From: Arthrobacter sp. NicSoilB8
GTDB lineage: Bacteria > Actinomycetota > Actinomycetes > Actinomycetales > Micrococcaceae
Direction: 5' to 3'
Length of the DNA stretch: 64,000 bases
Assembly: GCF_019977355.1 (NCBI RefSeq)
Contig: NZ_AP024655.1
Span: 4,464,001-4,528,000 of the forward strand
In this document: positions 27,415 through 36,240 of the stretch, piece by piece
How the letters are laid out: every line of letters starts with the position of its first letter
How positions within the stretch are numbered: the stretch's first letter is position 1
Program-made: the position numbers and the translations under genes
The notes under the pieces: model-generated
What the model saw: only the letters and a program-made list of their open reading frames with translations
Databases searched by the model: none
What the model was told of the DNA's origin: nothing

Positions 27415-28752
27415 ATGAAGTGGGTCAGGCCGGGTCACCCGGAATACGACGAAAGACGAAAACTCTTCAACGCGATGATCGACCGCCATCCGGCCGTGAT
27501 CGCCCAATGCGGCACCCCTGCCGAGGTGGCCGAGGCGTTGGCCTACGCGCGGACCCACGGCCTCGATGTCGCCGTCCGGGCGGGCGGCCATTCCGTGGCA
27601 GGCATGTCCTTGAACGACGGCGGCCTGGTGGTGGACGTCCGTCCGATGAAATCCGCACGGGTGGACCCGGAGGCCCGCACTGCCACCGTGGGCGCGGGAC
27701 TCACCTGCGGGGAGTTTGACCGCGCCACCCAGGAATACGGCCTCGCCATCACGGGCGGGCGGGTCTCGACGACCGGTCTCGCCGGCTTCACGCTCGGGGG
27801 CGGGTCCGGCTGGCTTGAGCGAGCCTTCGGCTTTGCCTGCGACGACCTCGTCTCCGTGGACCTGGTCACTGCCGCCGGCGAGCAGGTGACAGCCAGTGCC
27901 GGGGAGAACCCCGAGCTGTTCTGGGCCCTGCACGGAGGCGGCGGGAACTTCGGCGTCGCCACGTCGTTCACTTTCGGCCTGCACCCGCTGGGCCCAAAAG
28001 TACATGCCGGGCTGCTGATGTGGCCGGGGGACGCGGCCGCGGAACTCAGCCGCGGCTACCGGGAACTGGCTCTTGCGGCTCCCAACGAAGAATCCGCCAC
28101 CCTCATCTATGCGATTGCACCGGCAGAACCCTTCGTGCCCCCGAACATGGTGGGCAAGATGGCCGTGTGCGTCGTGTACGTGTTCGCCGGTGACGCCGCG
28201 GAGGGCAAGGAACACGCCAAGGCCTACCGGGAGCTTGGCCCTGCCGTGGACCTCGTGGAGGACACGGACTATGCGGACTTCCAGTGTTCCCTTGACGACC
28301 CGCCGGGCAAGTACAACTACTGGAGCGCGGACTATCACGACGAACTCTCCGACGACGCCCTGGACGTCATCATCGAATCGGCCCGGAACCTCCCGGGACC
28401 CAGTTCCCAGCAATTGATAGCCCATTGGGGCGGGGCCGTGAGCGGGCCCGCGGCCGCGGCCACCCCGCTGCTGAACCGCGGCGCCACCTGGGTGAGCCAC
28501 CCGTTCGGCCTGGGCGACACTCCGCAGGGCGGCCAGGAAGCGAAAGCCTGGGTCAAACGGTTCCGCCAGGATATCTCCCCCTACGCGAACGGCGGCGTGT
28601 GGCTGAACTTCATCGGCAACGAGGGCCAGGACCGGATTCGTGCGGCCTACGGCGATGAGAACTACACCCGGCTGGCGCACGTGAAAAGCGAGTTTGATCC
28701 GGGGAACGTCTTCCGCGGCAACCAGAACATCCGGCCCGCCGTCGCGGTATGA
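27415..28752 (+). CDS. FAD-linked oxidase, berberine-bridge-enzyme type
   Basis: A 445-residue flavoprotein with the PCMH-type FAD domain (VAVRAGGHSVAGMSLNDGGLVVDV; His59 is the probable covalent FAD link) and a C-terminal BBE motif (NYTRLAHVKSEFDPGNVFRGNQNI). The cysteine of the second covalent bond in bicovalent members is replaced in GRVSTTGLAGF, so only one link is expected. Such enzymes oxidise sugars, alkaloids or other alcohols; the substrate here is unknown. It is monocistronic, divergent from the mod operon. Confidence 0.88.
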   Translation: MKWVRPGHPEYDERRKLFNAMIDRHPAVIAQCGTPAEVAEALAYARTHGLDVAVRAGGHSVAGMSLNDGGLVVDVRPMKSARVDPEARTATVGAGLTCGEFDRATQEYGLAITGGRVSTTGLAGFTLGGGSGWLERAFGFACDDLVSVDLVTAAGEQVTASAGENPELFWALHGGGGNFGVATSFTFGLHPLGPKVHAGLLMWPGDAAAELSRGYRELALAAPNEESATLIYAIAPAEPFVPPNMVGKMAVCVVYVFAGDAAEGKEHAKAYRELGPAVDLVEDTDYADFQCSLDDPPGKYNYWSADYHDELSDDALDVIIESARNLPGPSSQQLIAHWGGAVSGPAAAATPLLNRGATWVSHPFGLGDTPQGGQEAKAWVKRFRQDISPYANGGVWLNFIGNEGQDRIRAAYGDENYTRLAHVKSEFDPGNVFRGNQNIRPAVAV

Positions 28753-28819
28753 CCGCGCAGGGTGACCGCATAGCGTGCCCGCGCTGTGCGACCGCGCTGG
28801 GTGCCCCGCTCGGCGCACC

Positions 28820-28880
28820 CTGATGCCGGCCCGCGCACGCTGATGCCCGGCCCGCGCACGCTGATGCCCGGGCCCGCGTC
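28820..28880. repeat. Short tandem repeat, CTGATGCCCGG-CCCGCGCACG unit
   Basis: CTGATGCC occurs at 28820, 28840 and 28861, giving a unit of 20-21 bases repeated almost three times in the gap before the DUF4031-HD gene. No function is apparent. Confidence 0.6.
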
Positions 28881-28904
28881 CGCGGACGGCGCTAGACTGC
28901 CTCC

Positions 28905-29774
28905 ATGGCCGTCTACGTCGATCCGCCTCTTTGGCCTGCCCACGGAACGCGCTATTCCCACCTTGTCTCGGACACCTCGCTGGAGGAACTGCATGCCTTC
29001 GCCGCGGCTGCCGGCATCCCCGGACGCGCCTTCGACGGCGACCATTACGACGTCGCCGAGGCCCGTTACGGGGCACTGGTGGCGGCCGGGGCCATCCCCG
29101 TGGAAGGCCGGGTCCTGGTCCGCAAGCTCATCGCCAGCGGCCTTCGGATCCCGGCCCGCCGGCGCGGAAAGGCCCTCCGGGTCCCGCTCCTGAACCGCTG
29201 GAACGAGGCGCTGCCTGGCCACGACGCCCTCTTCCTGGACCTGCTGGACCGCTGGGGCGAGGAGCACCGGAAATACCACGGCCGCACCCATCTACTGGCT
29301 GTGCTGGAGGCCCTGGACGTGCTGTGCGAGCCGGCCGATCCGCCCCGGGCAGTGGTGCTGGCCGCATGGTTCCACGATGCCGTCTACCGCGGCGTCGCGG
29401 GCCAGGACGAGGAAGAATCGGCCCGGCTGGCCGAGGACAGGCTCCGGCATGCCGGCCTCCCCGCCGCCGAGGTCGACGAGGTGGTGCGCCTGGTGCTGCT
29501 GACGGCGGAGCACTGCCCGGAACCAGAAGACGACGCCGGCGCCCTGCTCAGCGACGCCGACCTCTCCGTCCTCGGCGGGGAACCGGAGGCCTACGCCCGC
29601 TACCGGGCAGCCGTCAGGGAAGACTTCGCGCACATCGGCGACGCCGACTTCGCCGCCGGCCGCGCCGCCGTCGTGCGCCGGCTCCTGCAGCTTGATCCGC
29701 TCTTCCACACTGACCGAGGCCGAGGCCTGTGGCTGGAGGCCGCCCGCCGGAACCTGCAGGGCGAACTCGACTGA
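28905..29774 (+). CDS. DUF4031-HD domain fusion, predicted phosphohydrolase
   Basis: The first 85 or so residues (MAVYVDPPLWPAHGTRYSHLVSD) match DUF4031. The rest is an HD-superfamily domain: HRKYHGRTHL, AAWFHDAVYRG with the His-Asp pair, LLTAEHCPE and a late SDADLSVLG aspartate. HD proteins of this group hydrolyse phosphate esters or nucleotides with divalent metals; no substrate can be named. TAGACT at 28893 ends six bases before the ATG and no ribosome binding site is seen, so the message is probably leaderless. Confidence 0.82.
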   Translation: MAVYVDPPLWPAHGTRYSHLVSDTSLEELHAFAAAAGIPGRAFDGDHYDVAEARYGALVAAGAIPVEGRVLVRKLIASGLRIPARRRGKALRVPLLNRWNEALPGHDALFLDLLDRWGEEHRKYHGRTHLLAVLEALDVLCEPADPPRAVVLAAWFHDAVYRGVAGQDEEESARLAEDRLRHAGLPAAEVDEVVRLVLLTAEHCPEPEDDAGALLSDADLSVLGGEPEAYARYRAAVREDFAHIGDADFAAGRAAVVRRLLQLDPLFHTDRGRGLWLEAARRNLQGELD

Positions 29775-29852
29775 AAGGTGCCTCGGCCGCGCGCCGGGAG
29801 CTTTCCCTGTTCAAATGGAACCGTTTAGAAGGAAACGTTCAACCGGAGAGGT

Positions 29853-30326
29853 TCAGGCGGCAACGCTGAGGTGATTGGCGAGCCGGTCGAACGACTCACG
29901 CCACCCTTCGCCGTGGCGGTCGCGGCTGGCCGCGGAGTCGAACGGGCCCTGGCTGAAGGTCATCTGGGTGCCGCCGTCGATCTCCTCCAACCGGATAGTC
30001 ACTTCGGTCTCGAACCCGCGGGTGCCGTCCGGTTTGTCCCAGGCATGGGTGAACACGAACAGGTACGGCGGCTCGATGTCGGTGTGCACTCCGCTCCACC
30101 AGAATTCCTCGCCGGTGCTGTCCTGGATCATGCAGGCGCGGTACAGTCCGCCGACTTCGAGGTCGGCGTCGATGCTCTCACGCGGGACATGGAAGCCGCG
30201 CGGACCCCACCACCGCGGCGCCTGGTCAGGGTCCGTCAGTGCCGACCACACCACCTGGACGGGTGCCCTGAACTCGCGCACGATGACCAGCATCAGGTCC
30301 GTGTCGCCGGACGCCAGTTCATTCAT
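29853..30326 (-). CDS. SRPBCC / AHSA1-type domain protein
   Basis: A 157-residue single-domain protein of the START-like SRPBCC fold: REFRAPVQVVWSALTDPDQAPRWWGPRGF opens the domain and GWRESFDRLANHLS forms the closing helix. Members bind hydrophobic ligands in a deep cavity. The pattern is close to those annotated as activator of Hsp90 ATPase-like, but no chaperone role is implied. A GAGAGGACC site precedes the ATG. Confidence 0.88.
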   Translation of the reverse strand: MNELASGDTDLMLVIVREFRAPVQVVWSALTDPDQAPRWWGPRGFHVPRESIDADLEVGGLYRACMIQDSTGEEFWWSGVHTDIEPPYLFVFTHAWDKPDGTRGFETEVTIRLEEIDGGTQMTFSQGPFDSAASRDRHGEGWRESFDRLANHLSVAA

Positions 30327-30392
30327 GGTCCTCTCCCCCGGATTTTCTTAGACGTAACAGCGGAGCTTCCCTCACACCGCACTTCTTCCGCC

Positions 30393-30806
30393 CTAGCGGC
30401 GGCCGTGGCTGTAGGTCGGCACAAACGGCGTATTGGTCGGGACGATCTGTTTGCCCAGGGGCATCAACGACACCGGGATGAGCTTGAGGTTGGCGATTGC
30501 CAGCGGGATGCCGATGATCGTAATGGCCATGGCGAAGGCCGTGATAACGTGCCCGATCGCCATCCAGATCCCTGCCACCAGCAGCCAGATGACGTTTCCC
30601 AGCAGCGTAAATACGCCGCTTCCGCCGGGCTTGTCCACCACCATGCGGCCGAACGGCCACAGGGTATAGGACGCGATGCGGAACGAGGCCAGCCCCCACG
30701 GGATGGTGACGACCAGCAGACAGCAGATGACGCCGGCAAAGAAGTATCCGAGGGCCAGCCACAGGCCGCCAAAGATCAGCCAGATGATGTTCAGGAGTGT
30801 CTTCAT
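30393..30806 (-). CDS. YccF-type small membrane protein
   Basis: This 137-residue protein has the doubled YccF pattern: LLNIIWLIFGGLWLALGYFFAGVICCLLVVTIPWGLASFRIASYTLWPFGR and a second LGNVIWLLVAGIWMAIGHVITAFAMAITIIGIPLAIANLKL, each followed by a loop with PFGR or PLGK. Four membrane segments are expected. Function is not established in the family. Confidence 0.9.
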   Translation of the reverse strand: MKTLLNIIWLIFGGLWLALGYFFAGVICCLLVVTIPWGLASFRIASYTLWPFGRMVVDKPGGSGVFTLLGNVIWLLVAGIWMAIGHVITAFAMAITIIGIPLAIANLKLIPVSLMPLGKQIVPTNTPFVPTYSHGRR

Positions 30807-30884
30807 GGATCCATTCTCGCCCGTGGGAGTGACATTCGAACCTAGGGGTTGGCCCGGAACAATCCCTGACTGCCCGGCCGGCCT

Positions 30885-31436
30885 TTAGGCATCCGCCTGC
30901 TTGACCATGGCGGCCTCAACATTGATCTTGACCTTGTCGCTGACCAGCAGCCCGCCCGCTTCGAGGGCGGCGTTCCATGTCAGCCCGAATTCCTTCCGGC
31001 TGATGTCCGCCTCGGCACTGAACCCGGCCCGGGTGGCGCCGAAGGGGTCCACCGCGACGCCTGTGTACTCGACCTCGAGTTCCACAGGCTTGGTGACGTC
31101 GCGGATTGTGAGATCGCCGGTCAGCACGTAGTCCTCCCCGTCGCCCCGGATCCCGGTGGCCCGGAACGTCATGTCGGGGTACTTCTCGACGTCGAAGAAG
31201 TCCGGGCCGCGGACATGGCCATCGCGGTTCGCGTCCCCCGAATCGAAGCTGGCCGTCTTCACCGTGGCATGCAGGCTGGCATCAGAGAGCGACTCGCGCA
31301 CTCTCGCCTCGGCGGTGGCTTCGTTGAACCGCCCGCGGACCTTGCTGATGCCCGCATGGCGGACGCTGAAACCGACTTCGCTGTGGGACATGTCCAGCGT
31401 CCACACTCCGGGAGTCAAACCTTCGGGCAGAGTCAC
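30885..31436 (-). CDS. YceI family lipid-binding-like protein
   Basis: A 183-residue beta-barrel protein of the YceI family: TLDMSHSEVGFSVRHAGISKVRGRF at the start, DGHVRGPDFFDVEKYPDMTFRATGI in the middle and SRKEFGLTW near the end. Family members bind polyisoprenoids or amphiphiles. I choose the GTG at 31436 because GAAGGAG lies 6 bases before it; a longer ATG reading from 31505 adds a non-family Gly/Pro stretch. No signal peptide is present, so it is cytoplasmic. Confidence 0.87.
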   Translation of the reverse strand: MTLPEGLTPGVWTLDMSHSEVGFSVRHAGISKVRGRFNEATAEARVRESLSDASLHATVKTASFDSGDANRDGHVRGPDFFDVEKYPDMTFRATGIRGDGEDYVLTGDLTIRDVTKPVELEVEYTGVAVDPFGATRAGFSAEADISRKEFGLTWNAALEAGGLLVSDKVKINVEAAMVKQADA

Positions 31437-31788
31437 AACGGTCTCCTTCGAGCGGGGCGGGCCTGTTCCCGCCGGGGCGATCGGGGTATTCCCCCCACCC
31501 TGCATGCTAACGAGGAAGCCCGTTCCGGGCTAGGTCCCGCAGGCCCTTGACGCGGCACGCGGGCTTCGGCCCGGTCACGGGGGTGTTCCGGCCGGACGAA
31601 TGTGCGGACAACGGCGCAAGCCCGGACCGCCGGTCCGGGGCCACCGCCTTCTCTGGCCATCACTCCGCGGCCGGGTTACTCTGGCCTATAAATGCCGGGC
31701 AATCACCCGAATTCGCAGCATTGCTGGAGAGCATTGCTCGCACAGCAGTACGCGCGCAATCCTGATCAACCAAGTGACGTGAGGAATC
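31437..31788. other. Divergent intergenic region with candidate promoter
   Basis: No gene is supported in these 352 bases. A TATAAA box at 31687-31692 lies about 100 bases upstream of the phosphoesterase start and could be its -10 element. GCATTGCT is directly repeated at 31719 and 31732. Several GC-rich self-complementary patches occur without a T run. Confidence 0.4.
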
Positions 31789-32901
31789 GTGGCCAGGTCC
31801 CTGGGGAAACGTGGCAAGGCGGGTATAGGCGCATGCCTGCTGGGCCTGGCTCTGCTGCTCTCCGCCTGCCAGCCCGGGCCGCCGGAACCGTCTCCGCGCC
31901 CAAGCCCCGGCACGCCGTCGTCGAGTCCGGCACCGTCGTCGTCGAGTCCGGCGCCGCCGTCGTCGGATGCAGCGCCGGCGCCCGGCGAACCTGTGCACTT
32001 CACTGCCCAGGGGGACATCGGGGTCAGCACCGGCGCCAAGAAAGTGCTCGACGTCGTCGCCGGCCTCAATCCCCAGCTGAACCTCGCGCTCGGCGACTTC
32101 GCCTACAAGGCCGGGCTCGAGCGGCAGTTCTGCGACATGGTCACCGCCCGTCTCGGCGAGGACTTCCCCTATCAGCTGGTGACCGGAAACCACGAGAGTG
32201 ACGGCCACGACGGCGACATCGAGAAGTTTGTCCAATGCCTGCCCAACAAGCTGCCAGGCATCCAGGGCGAATACGGCACCCAGTGGCGGGTGGATGTCCC
32301 CGCGCAGAATCCCGTGGTCCGCTTCATTCTGGTCTCACCCGGCATCGATTTCCGGGACGGGCCGCTGGACTACTCCAGGGACAGCGAACGCTGGCGCTGG
32401 ACCGCGGACGCCATCGACGACGCCAAGTCGCAGAACATTCCGTGGACCGTGGTCGGCATGCATACCCCCTGCCTGAGCATTGGCAACTATGACTGCCAGG
32501 CAGGGCAGGACTTCACGAACATGCTGATCGAAAAGAAGGTGGACCTCGTCCTGTCCGGCCACGACCACGTCTATCAGCGGACGCATCAACTGTCCACGGG
32601 CGGGGACTGCGCGGAACTCGTTCCCGCCAGCTTCACCTCCGGATGCCTGGCCGACACCGACGGCTCCATGGTCCAGGGTTCAGGAACCGTGTTCGCCACG
32701 GTCGGAGTGGGCGGCGTCGGGCTCTACAACGTGCATGCCGAGGATCCGGAAATGCAGTACTTCGCCAGCACGTCCGGAAAGAACCAGGACCCCGCCCTAG
32801 GGACACTCGAGGTCAGGGCCACGGCGGACGAACTGGCCGCCCGGTTCGTGCCAGCAGACGGATATACGTTCTCGGATTCCTTCACCGTCCGCCGCAGGTA
32901 A
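31789..32901 (+). CDS. Metallophosphoesterase lipoprotein
   Basis: This 370-residue protein has a lipoprotein signal ending in LLSAC (Cys27), a Ser/Pro linker of about 35 residues built from repeated SSSPAP units, then a calcineurin-type phosphoesterase domain. Metal motifs are visible: AQGDIG, LALGDFAY, TGNHES, GMHTP and SGHDHVYQRT. It probably removes phosphate from extracellular esters or acts as an acid phosphatase-like enzyme on the cell surface. The GTG start has a GAGGAA site with very short spacing. Confidence 0.87.
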   Translation: MARSLGKRGKAGIGACLLGLALLLSACQPGPPEPSPRPSPGTPSSSPAPSSSSPAPPSSDAAPAPGEPVHFTAQGDIGVSTGAKKVLDVVAGLNPQLNLALGDFAYKAGLERQFCDMVTARLGEDFPYQLVTGNHESDGHDGDIEKFVQCLPNKLPGIQGEYGTQWRVDVPAQNPVVRFILVSPGIDFRDGPLDYSRDSERWRWTADAIDDAKSQNIPWTVVGMHTPCLSIGNYDCQAGQDFTNMLIEKKVDLVLSGHDHVYQRTHQLSTGGDCAELVPASFTSGCLADTDGSMVQGSGTVFATVGVGGVGLYNVHAEDPEMQYFASTSGKNQDPALGTLEVRATADELAARFVPADGYTFSDSFTVRRR

Positions 32902-32956
32902 CGGCTTTTCAGCCGGGGCCGCGGCCGGTCACAGCATCCTGGCGTTGCCGTGAGCC

Positions 32957-34054
32957 TCAGGCCGGCACCCAGATGCTGATCCAGTCAAGGGAGACGTGGC
33001 CCTGGGCCGTCGGGGCCGGGCAACCGGTCAGGCACGATTCGGTCTGCAGGATCAGGTGCATGGGCGTCGTCGGCGCCTTGGTGCTGGCACCCAGGGAACG
33101 TCCGTCCAGGAAGAACTCAACGCGCCCGGGGCTCCATTCCATCGTGGCCACATGCCACGAAGTGACGGACTGGTCCGAGTCGATTTTCTCGAACGCATCT
33201 GCGCCGTTCCGGTCATAATGGACGGCGCCGTAAATGATTTTGGCCAGATCCCCTTCGGGGAAATCCACCTCACCGTCCCGGGGCCAGACGCCGCTGTCCG
33301 GCCACAGCAGCCATGCCGTCTTGAACCCGGGAATGGCGTCGGCCCGGTAACGGACCGAGTACCGGCCGTACAGGAGGCTGTTGGCGCGGGGCGGGTTGGA
33401 GCTGGCGTTGGGGATCTTGGGCGTCGGCGCCGCCCCCATCGTGATTCCGTTCTCCGTGTGCAGGTACCAATCCAGCGTGCCGTTGCGGACACTGAGGACT
33501 TTCGACGGATAGTAGCCGGTCTTTCCGCCGCTGAGTTGTCCGGCAGTGTCCGGGGTCCCGTCTTTGTAGCCGGCGCTCCACCGAGCCCGGTAGAGCGGGC
33601 CGGGGAAGCCTCCGAGCGGGACGTCGCCGGCGGAGAAGTCCTCCACGAACACCTGCTTCCAGCCCGGCAGGTCACCAGTCATTGTCACATCCGTGGTGCG
33701 GGCCGGAGCCTGGCCCGGATTCGCCTGGGGCGCGCCCCCGCCATTCGGCGCGGTCGCCGGCGCTAGCGCTGCCTCGGTCGCGGCACCCCCTTCAGCAGAC
33801 CCGGTGGGCGTCGCCGGCTGGGATCCGGGCGGTTGGGGTCCCGGGGTCTCGGATCCAGCGTCCGGCGTGGCGGACGGATTCACCGGCGACGCCGAGGTGA
33901 ACAGCGGCCGTTCGCCAGTTGGTCCGGCATCGGCGCCACAACCCGCCAGCGCCATGGCGGGAACAAGCACCATGGCAGGAACCAGCGTGGACCGAAGAAG
34001 AAGGAGACGCCGGCGGGCCCTCGGCCCGCGCCCCCTGTGAACGGGTGTCCGCAT
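32957..34054 (-). CDS. GH16-like glycan hydrolase lipoprotein
   Basis: The protein has a basic N-terminus, a membrane segment ending in the lipobox LAGC (Cys39 from the start used), a Pro/Ser/Gly-rich linker to about residue 120, and a concanavalin-type catalytic domain. The segment DGEVDFPEGD resembles the EIDxxE catalytic strand of glycoside hydrolase family 16, and W-rich strands (TSWHVATMEWSPGRVEFFLDG) are typical. It may trim the polysaccharide made by the adjacent divergent operon. I use Met at 34054; an upstream Met at 34093 is equally weak in ribosome binding site. Confidence 0.82.
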   Translation of the reverse strand: MRTPVHRGRGPRARRRLLLLRSTLVPAMVLVPAMALAGCGADAGPTGERPLFTSASPVNPSATPDAGSETPGPQPPGSQPATPTGSAEGGAATEAALAPATAPNGGGAPQANPGQAPARTTDVTMTGDLPGWKQVFVEDFSAGDVPLGGFPGPLYRARWSAGYKDGTPDTAGQLSGGKTGYYPSKVLSVRNGTLDWYLHTENGITMGAAPTPKIPNASSNPPRANSLLYGRYSVRYRADAIPGFKTAWLLWPDSGVWPRDGEVDFPEGDLAKIIYGAVHYDRNGADAFEKIDSDQSVTSWHVATMEWSPGRVEFFLDGRSLGASTKAPTTPMHLILQTESCLTGCPAPTAQGHVSLDWISIWVPA

Positions 34055-34277
34055 CCGGTCAGTTTCGCATGGAGGCACCAGCCCATCAACCATTGCAGGG
34101 CATTTTTAGTTGAATAATCAAGTTAATCCAAGGTTAATGCAAGGTGCCGTGACCAGACTTTAACCCTGGGGTAATTTACTAAGTTGTCGACAACTGGTCA
34201 GCGTTAGCATTGGGTCTATTTTCCGGTTGGAGGAGCCGGAAAGCGCTGCAGTTGAGGCGAGCAGAATACGTCATTGA
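34055..34277. promoter_or_regulatory. Divergent control region of the polysaccharide operon
   Basis: This is one of the few AT-rich patches in the window. It holds the perfect 14-base palindrome AGTTGTCGACAACT (34182-34195), a likely operator, next to TAATTT and TTTACT candidate -10 boxes. Downstream, TTTCCGG and CCGGAAA (34220-34242) form a hairpin whose loop is TTGGAGGAG, a ribosome-binding-site-like sequence that is not followed by an in-frame start. The arrangement suggests regulated transcription of both the GH16-like gene and the glycosyltransferase operon. Confidence 0.55.
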
Positions 34278-35141
34278 GTGGTGAGGCCAGTGTCCATCCC
34301 GAATCTCAAGCCGAACGTGCGGCCGCAAACAACGCCCCCGCCGGCAAACCCGTCAGTCAGCGTGGTGATTCCCACGTTGAACGAGGCGATGAACTTGCCG
34401 TGGGTGCTGCGGCGCATGCCCTCATATGTGGATGAGGTGGTAATCGTTGACGGTCGTTCCCTGGACGCCACGGTCGATGTCGCACGGGCCCTGCGCCTCG
34501 ACGTCGTGGTGGTGGCCGAAACACGACCCGGCAAGGGAAACGCCGTGCGCGCGGGATTTGCCGCGGCGTCCGGGGACATCATCGTCATGCTGGACGGCGA
34601 CGGCAGCATGGACCCCCAGGAGATCGGCTGGCTGGTGACCCCGCTCCAGCACGAATACGACTTCGTCAAAGGATCCCGCTACGTGACCGGCGGCGGCTCG
34701 GACGATCTCACGTGGCTGCGCAGCGGGGGAAACAAGATGCTGACCGGACTCGCCAACGCCGTTCTGCACAGCGATTACTCGGACCTCTGCTACGGCTACA
34801 TCGCCCTCCGCCGCGAATGCGTCGACATCCTGGAGCTGAAGTCGGACGGCTTCGAAATCGAAACGGAACTGATTGTCCGGGCCTCCAGGGCCGGCCTGCG
34901 CATTGCCGAGGTCCCCAGCCACGAACTGTCCCGGATCTCGGGCCAGTCGAACCTGCACACGTTCCGTGACGGCTGGCGGGTTCTCCGCACCCTGGCCCGC
35001 GAGCGCGTGAGCTGGGAGGCGCCGACCGCCGGCGCCCGCCCCGAGGCCCTGCGACGAGTCAAGTACAAGTACCCCAACACTGTGTTCCCGCACGTTCCCA
35101 CCGATCCCAGCAGCGTTCTGGGCGTGCGGGCAGGTGAGTAG
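34278..35141 (+). CDS. Family 2 glycosyltransferase, polyprenyl-phosphate sugar synthase-like
   Basis: A 287-residue GT-A enzyme: VSVVIPTLNEAMNLPWVLRRMP opens the nucleotide-sugar domain and VMLDGDGSMDP provides the DxD metal motif. The KGSRYVTGGGSDDLTWLRSGGN segment is like dolichyl/undecaprenyl-phosphate glycosyltransferases (DPM1 and GtrB type) but without C-terminal membrane helices. It probably loads a sugar on a lipid carrier at the start of surface polysaccharide synthesis. Start candidates are GTG 34278, 34281 or 34290; none has a strong ribosome binding site. Confidence 0.87.
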   Translation: MVRPVSIPNLKPNVRPQTTPPPANPSVSVVIPTLNEAMNLPWVLRRMPSYVDEVVIVDGRSLDATVDVARALRLDVVVVAETRPGKGNAVRAGFAAASGDIIVMLDGDGSMDPQEIGWLVTPLQHEYDFVKGSRYVTGGGSDDLTWLRSGGNKMLTGLANAVLHSDYSDLCYGYIALRRECVDILELKSDGFEIETELIVRASRAGLRIAEVPSHELSRISGQSNLHTFRDGWRVLRTLARERVSWEAPTAGARPEALRRVKYKYPNTVFPHVPTDPSSVLGVRAGE

Positions 35142-35142
35142 G

Positions 35143-36141
35143 ATGCCTGAGCATTCCAGCCTGCCGGCAGTGTCCGTGGTCATTTGCTCCTATTCGGAAG
35201 ACCGGTGGGACCTGCTGATGGGCGCACTGGACTCGGTCCGCACCCAGACCGTCCCGCCCAAGCAGACGATCGTCGTCGTCGACTACAACGTGGACCTGTA
35301 CAAACGGCTGATCTTCACCGTCCCGGATGCAGTGATTGTCGAGAACAACGGGCCCAAGGGGCTCTCCGGCGCCCGGAACACCGGAGCCGCCGTCGCCAAG
35401 GCAGAGATTGTGGCCTTCCTCGACGACGACGCCGAAGCCGAGCCCGAGTGGCTCCAGCGGCTCGCGGCCATGTACGACGACCCCGACGTCCTCGCGGTGG
35501 GCGGCCGGGTGGAACCGCTCTGGGAAGCCGGGCGGCCTGGCCATTTCGCCAACGAACTCGACTGGATTGTCGGCTGCACGTACCGGGGAATGCCCAAAGT
35601 TGCTGCCGAGGTTCGCAATGTCATTGGCGCGAACATGTCCTTCCGCGCCGACGTCCTGGACCGCGTAGGCGGTTTCAACATAGCCCTGGGGCGCCAGGAC
35701 GCCGTCCCGCTGGGCTGTGAGGAGACCGAACTGTGCATCCGCGCCGTCATCGGAGCCCCCGGATCAAGGGTGGTCTATGAACCCGCGGCCCTGGTGCACC
35801 ATCACGTTCCGGCCGCGCGCGGCACACTGCGCTACATGCTTGCACGCTCGTGGTCCGAAGGGATTTCCAAGGCTCAGGTCAGCAAGGTGGTCGGGCACAA
35901 GAGGGCACTGGGCCCGGAACGGCGCTACGTCCGGCAGGTCCTGCCTCGCGCGGTGTTTGCCGGTGTCGGCGGCTGGCTCCGCGGCGAGGACCCGGCCGGG
36001 CTCCGCCGGGCGGCGGTCATCATCGCCGTGCTGGCCGCCACTGCGACCGGATATGTCCGCGGCCGACGCCTGCCCGCCACGCCGGTCCCGCAAAAACCGG
36101 TCCCGGCGTCCCTGGACGAGCCTTGGAGGGAAGTCCAGTGA
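35143..36141 (+). CDS. Family 2 glycosyltransferase
   Basis: A GT-A glycosyltransferase of about 332 residues with VSVVICSYSEDRWDLLMGALDSV at the N-terminus, the metal motif LDDDAEAEP, and an acceptor-side GCEETELCIRA. A weakly hydrophobic C-terminal stretch (AAVIIAVLAATATGYVRG) may touch the membrane. The ATG at 35143 is used; GTG 35134 overlaps the preceding stop and is an alternative. It adds a sugar to the growing repeat unit. Confidence 0.87.
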   Translation: MPEHSSLPAVSVVICSYSEDRWDLLMGALDSVRTQTVPPKQTIVVVDYNVDLYKRLIFTVPDAVIVENNGPKGLSGARNTGAAVAKAEIVAFLDDDAEAEPEWLQRLAAMYDDPDVLAVGGRVEPLWEAGRPGHFANELDWIVGCTYRGMPKVAAEVRNVIGANMSFRADVLDRVGGFNIALGRQDAVPLGCEETELCIRAVIGAPGSRVVYEPAALVHHHVPAARGTLRYMLARSWSEGISKAQVSKVVGHKRALGPERRYVRQVLPRAVFAGVGGWLRGEDPAGLRRAAVIIAVLAATATGYVRGRRLPATPVPQKPVPASLDEPWREVQ

Positions 36142-36240
36142 CCCGCCCTGACGACGTTCCCGTCCCCGCGCACCAACCGACGAAGCGTCTGCACCCGCAC
36201 CCACCTGACCGCAGGATCCCGACTCCAGAAAGCTTGGACC

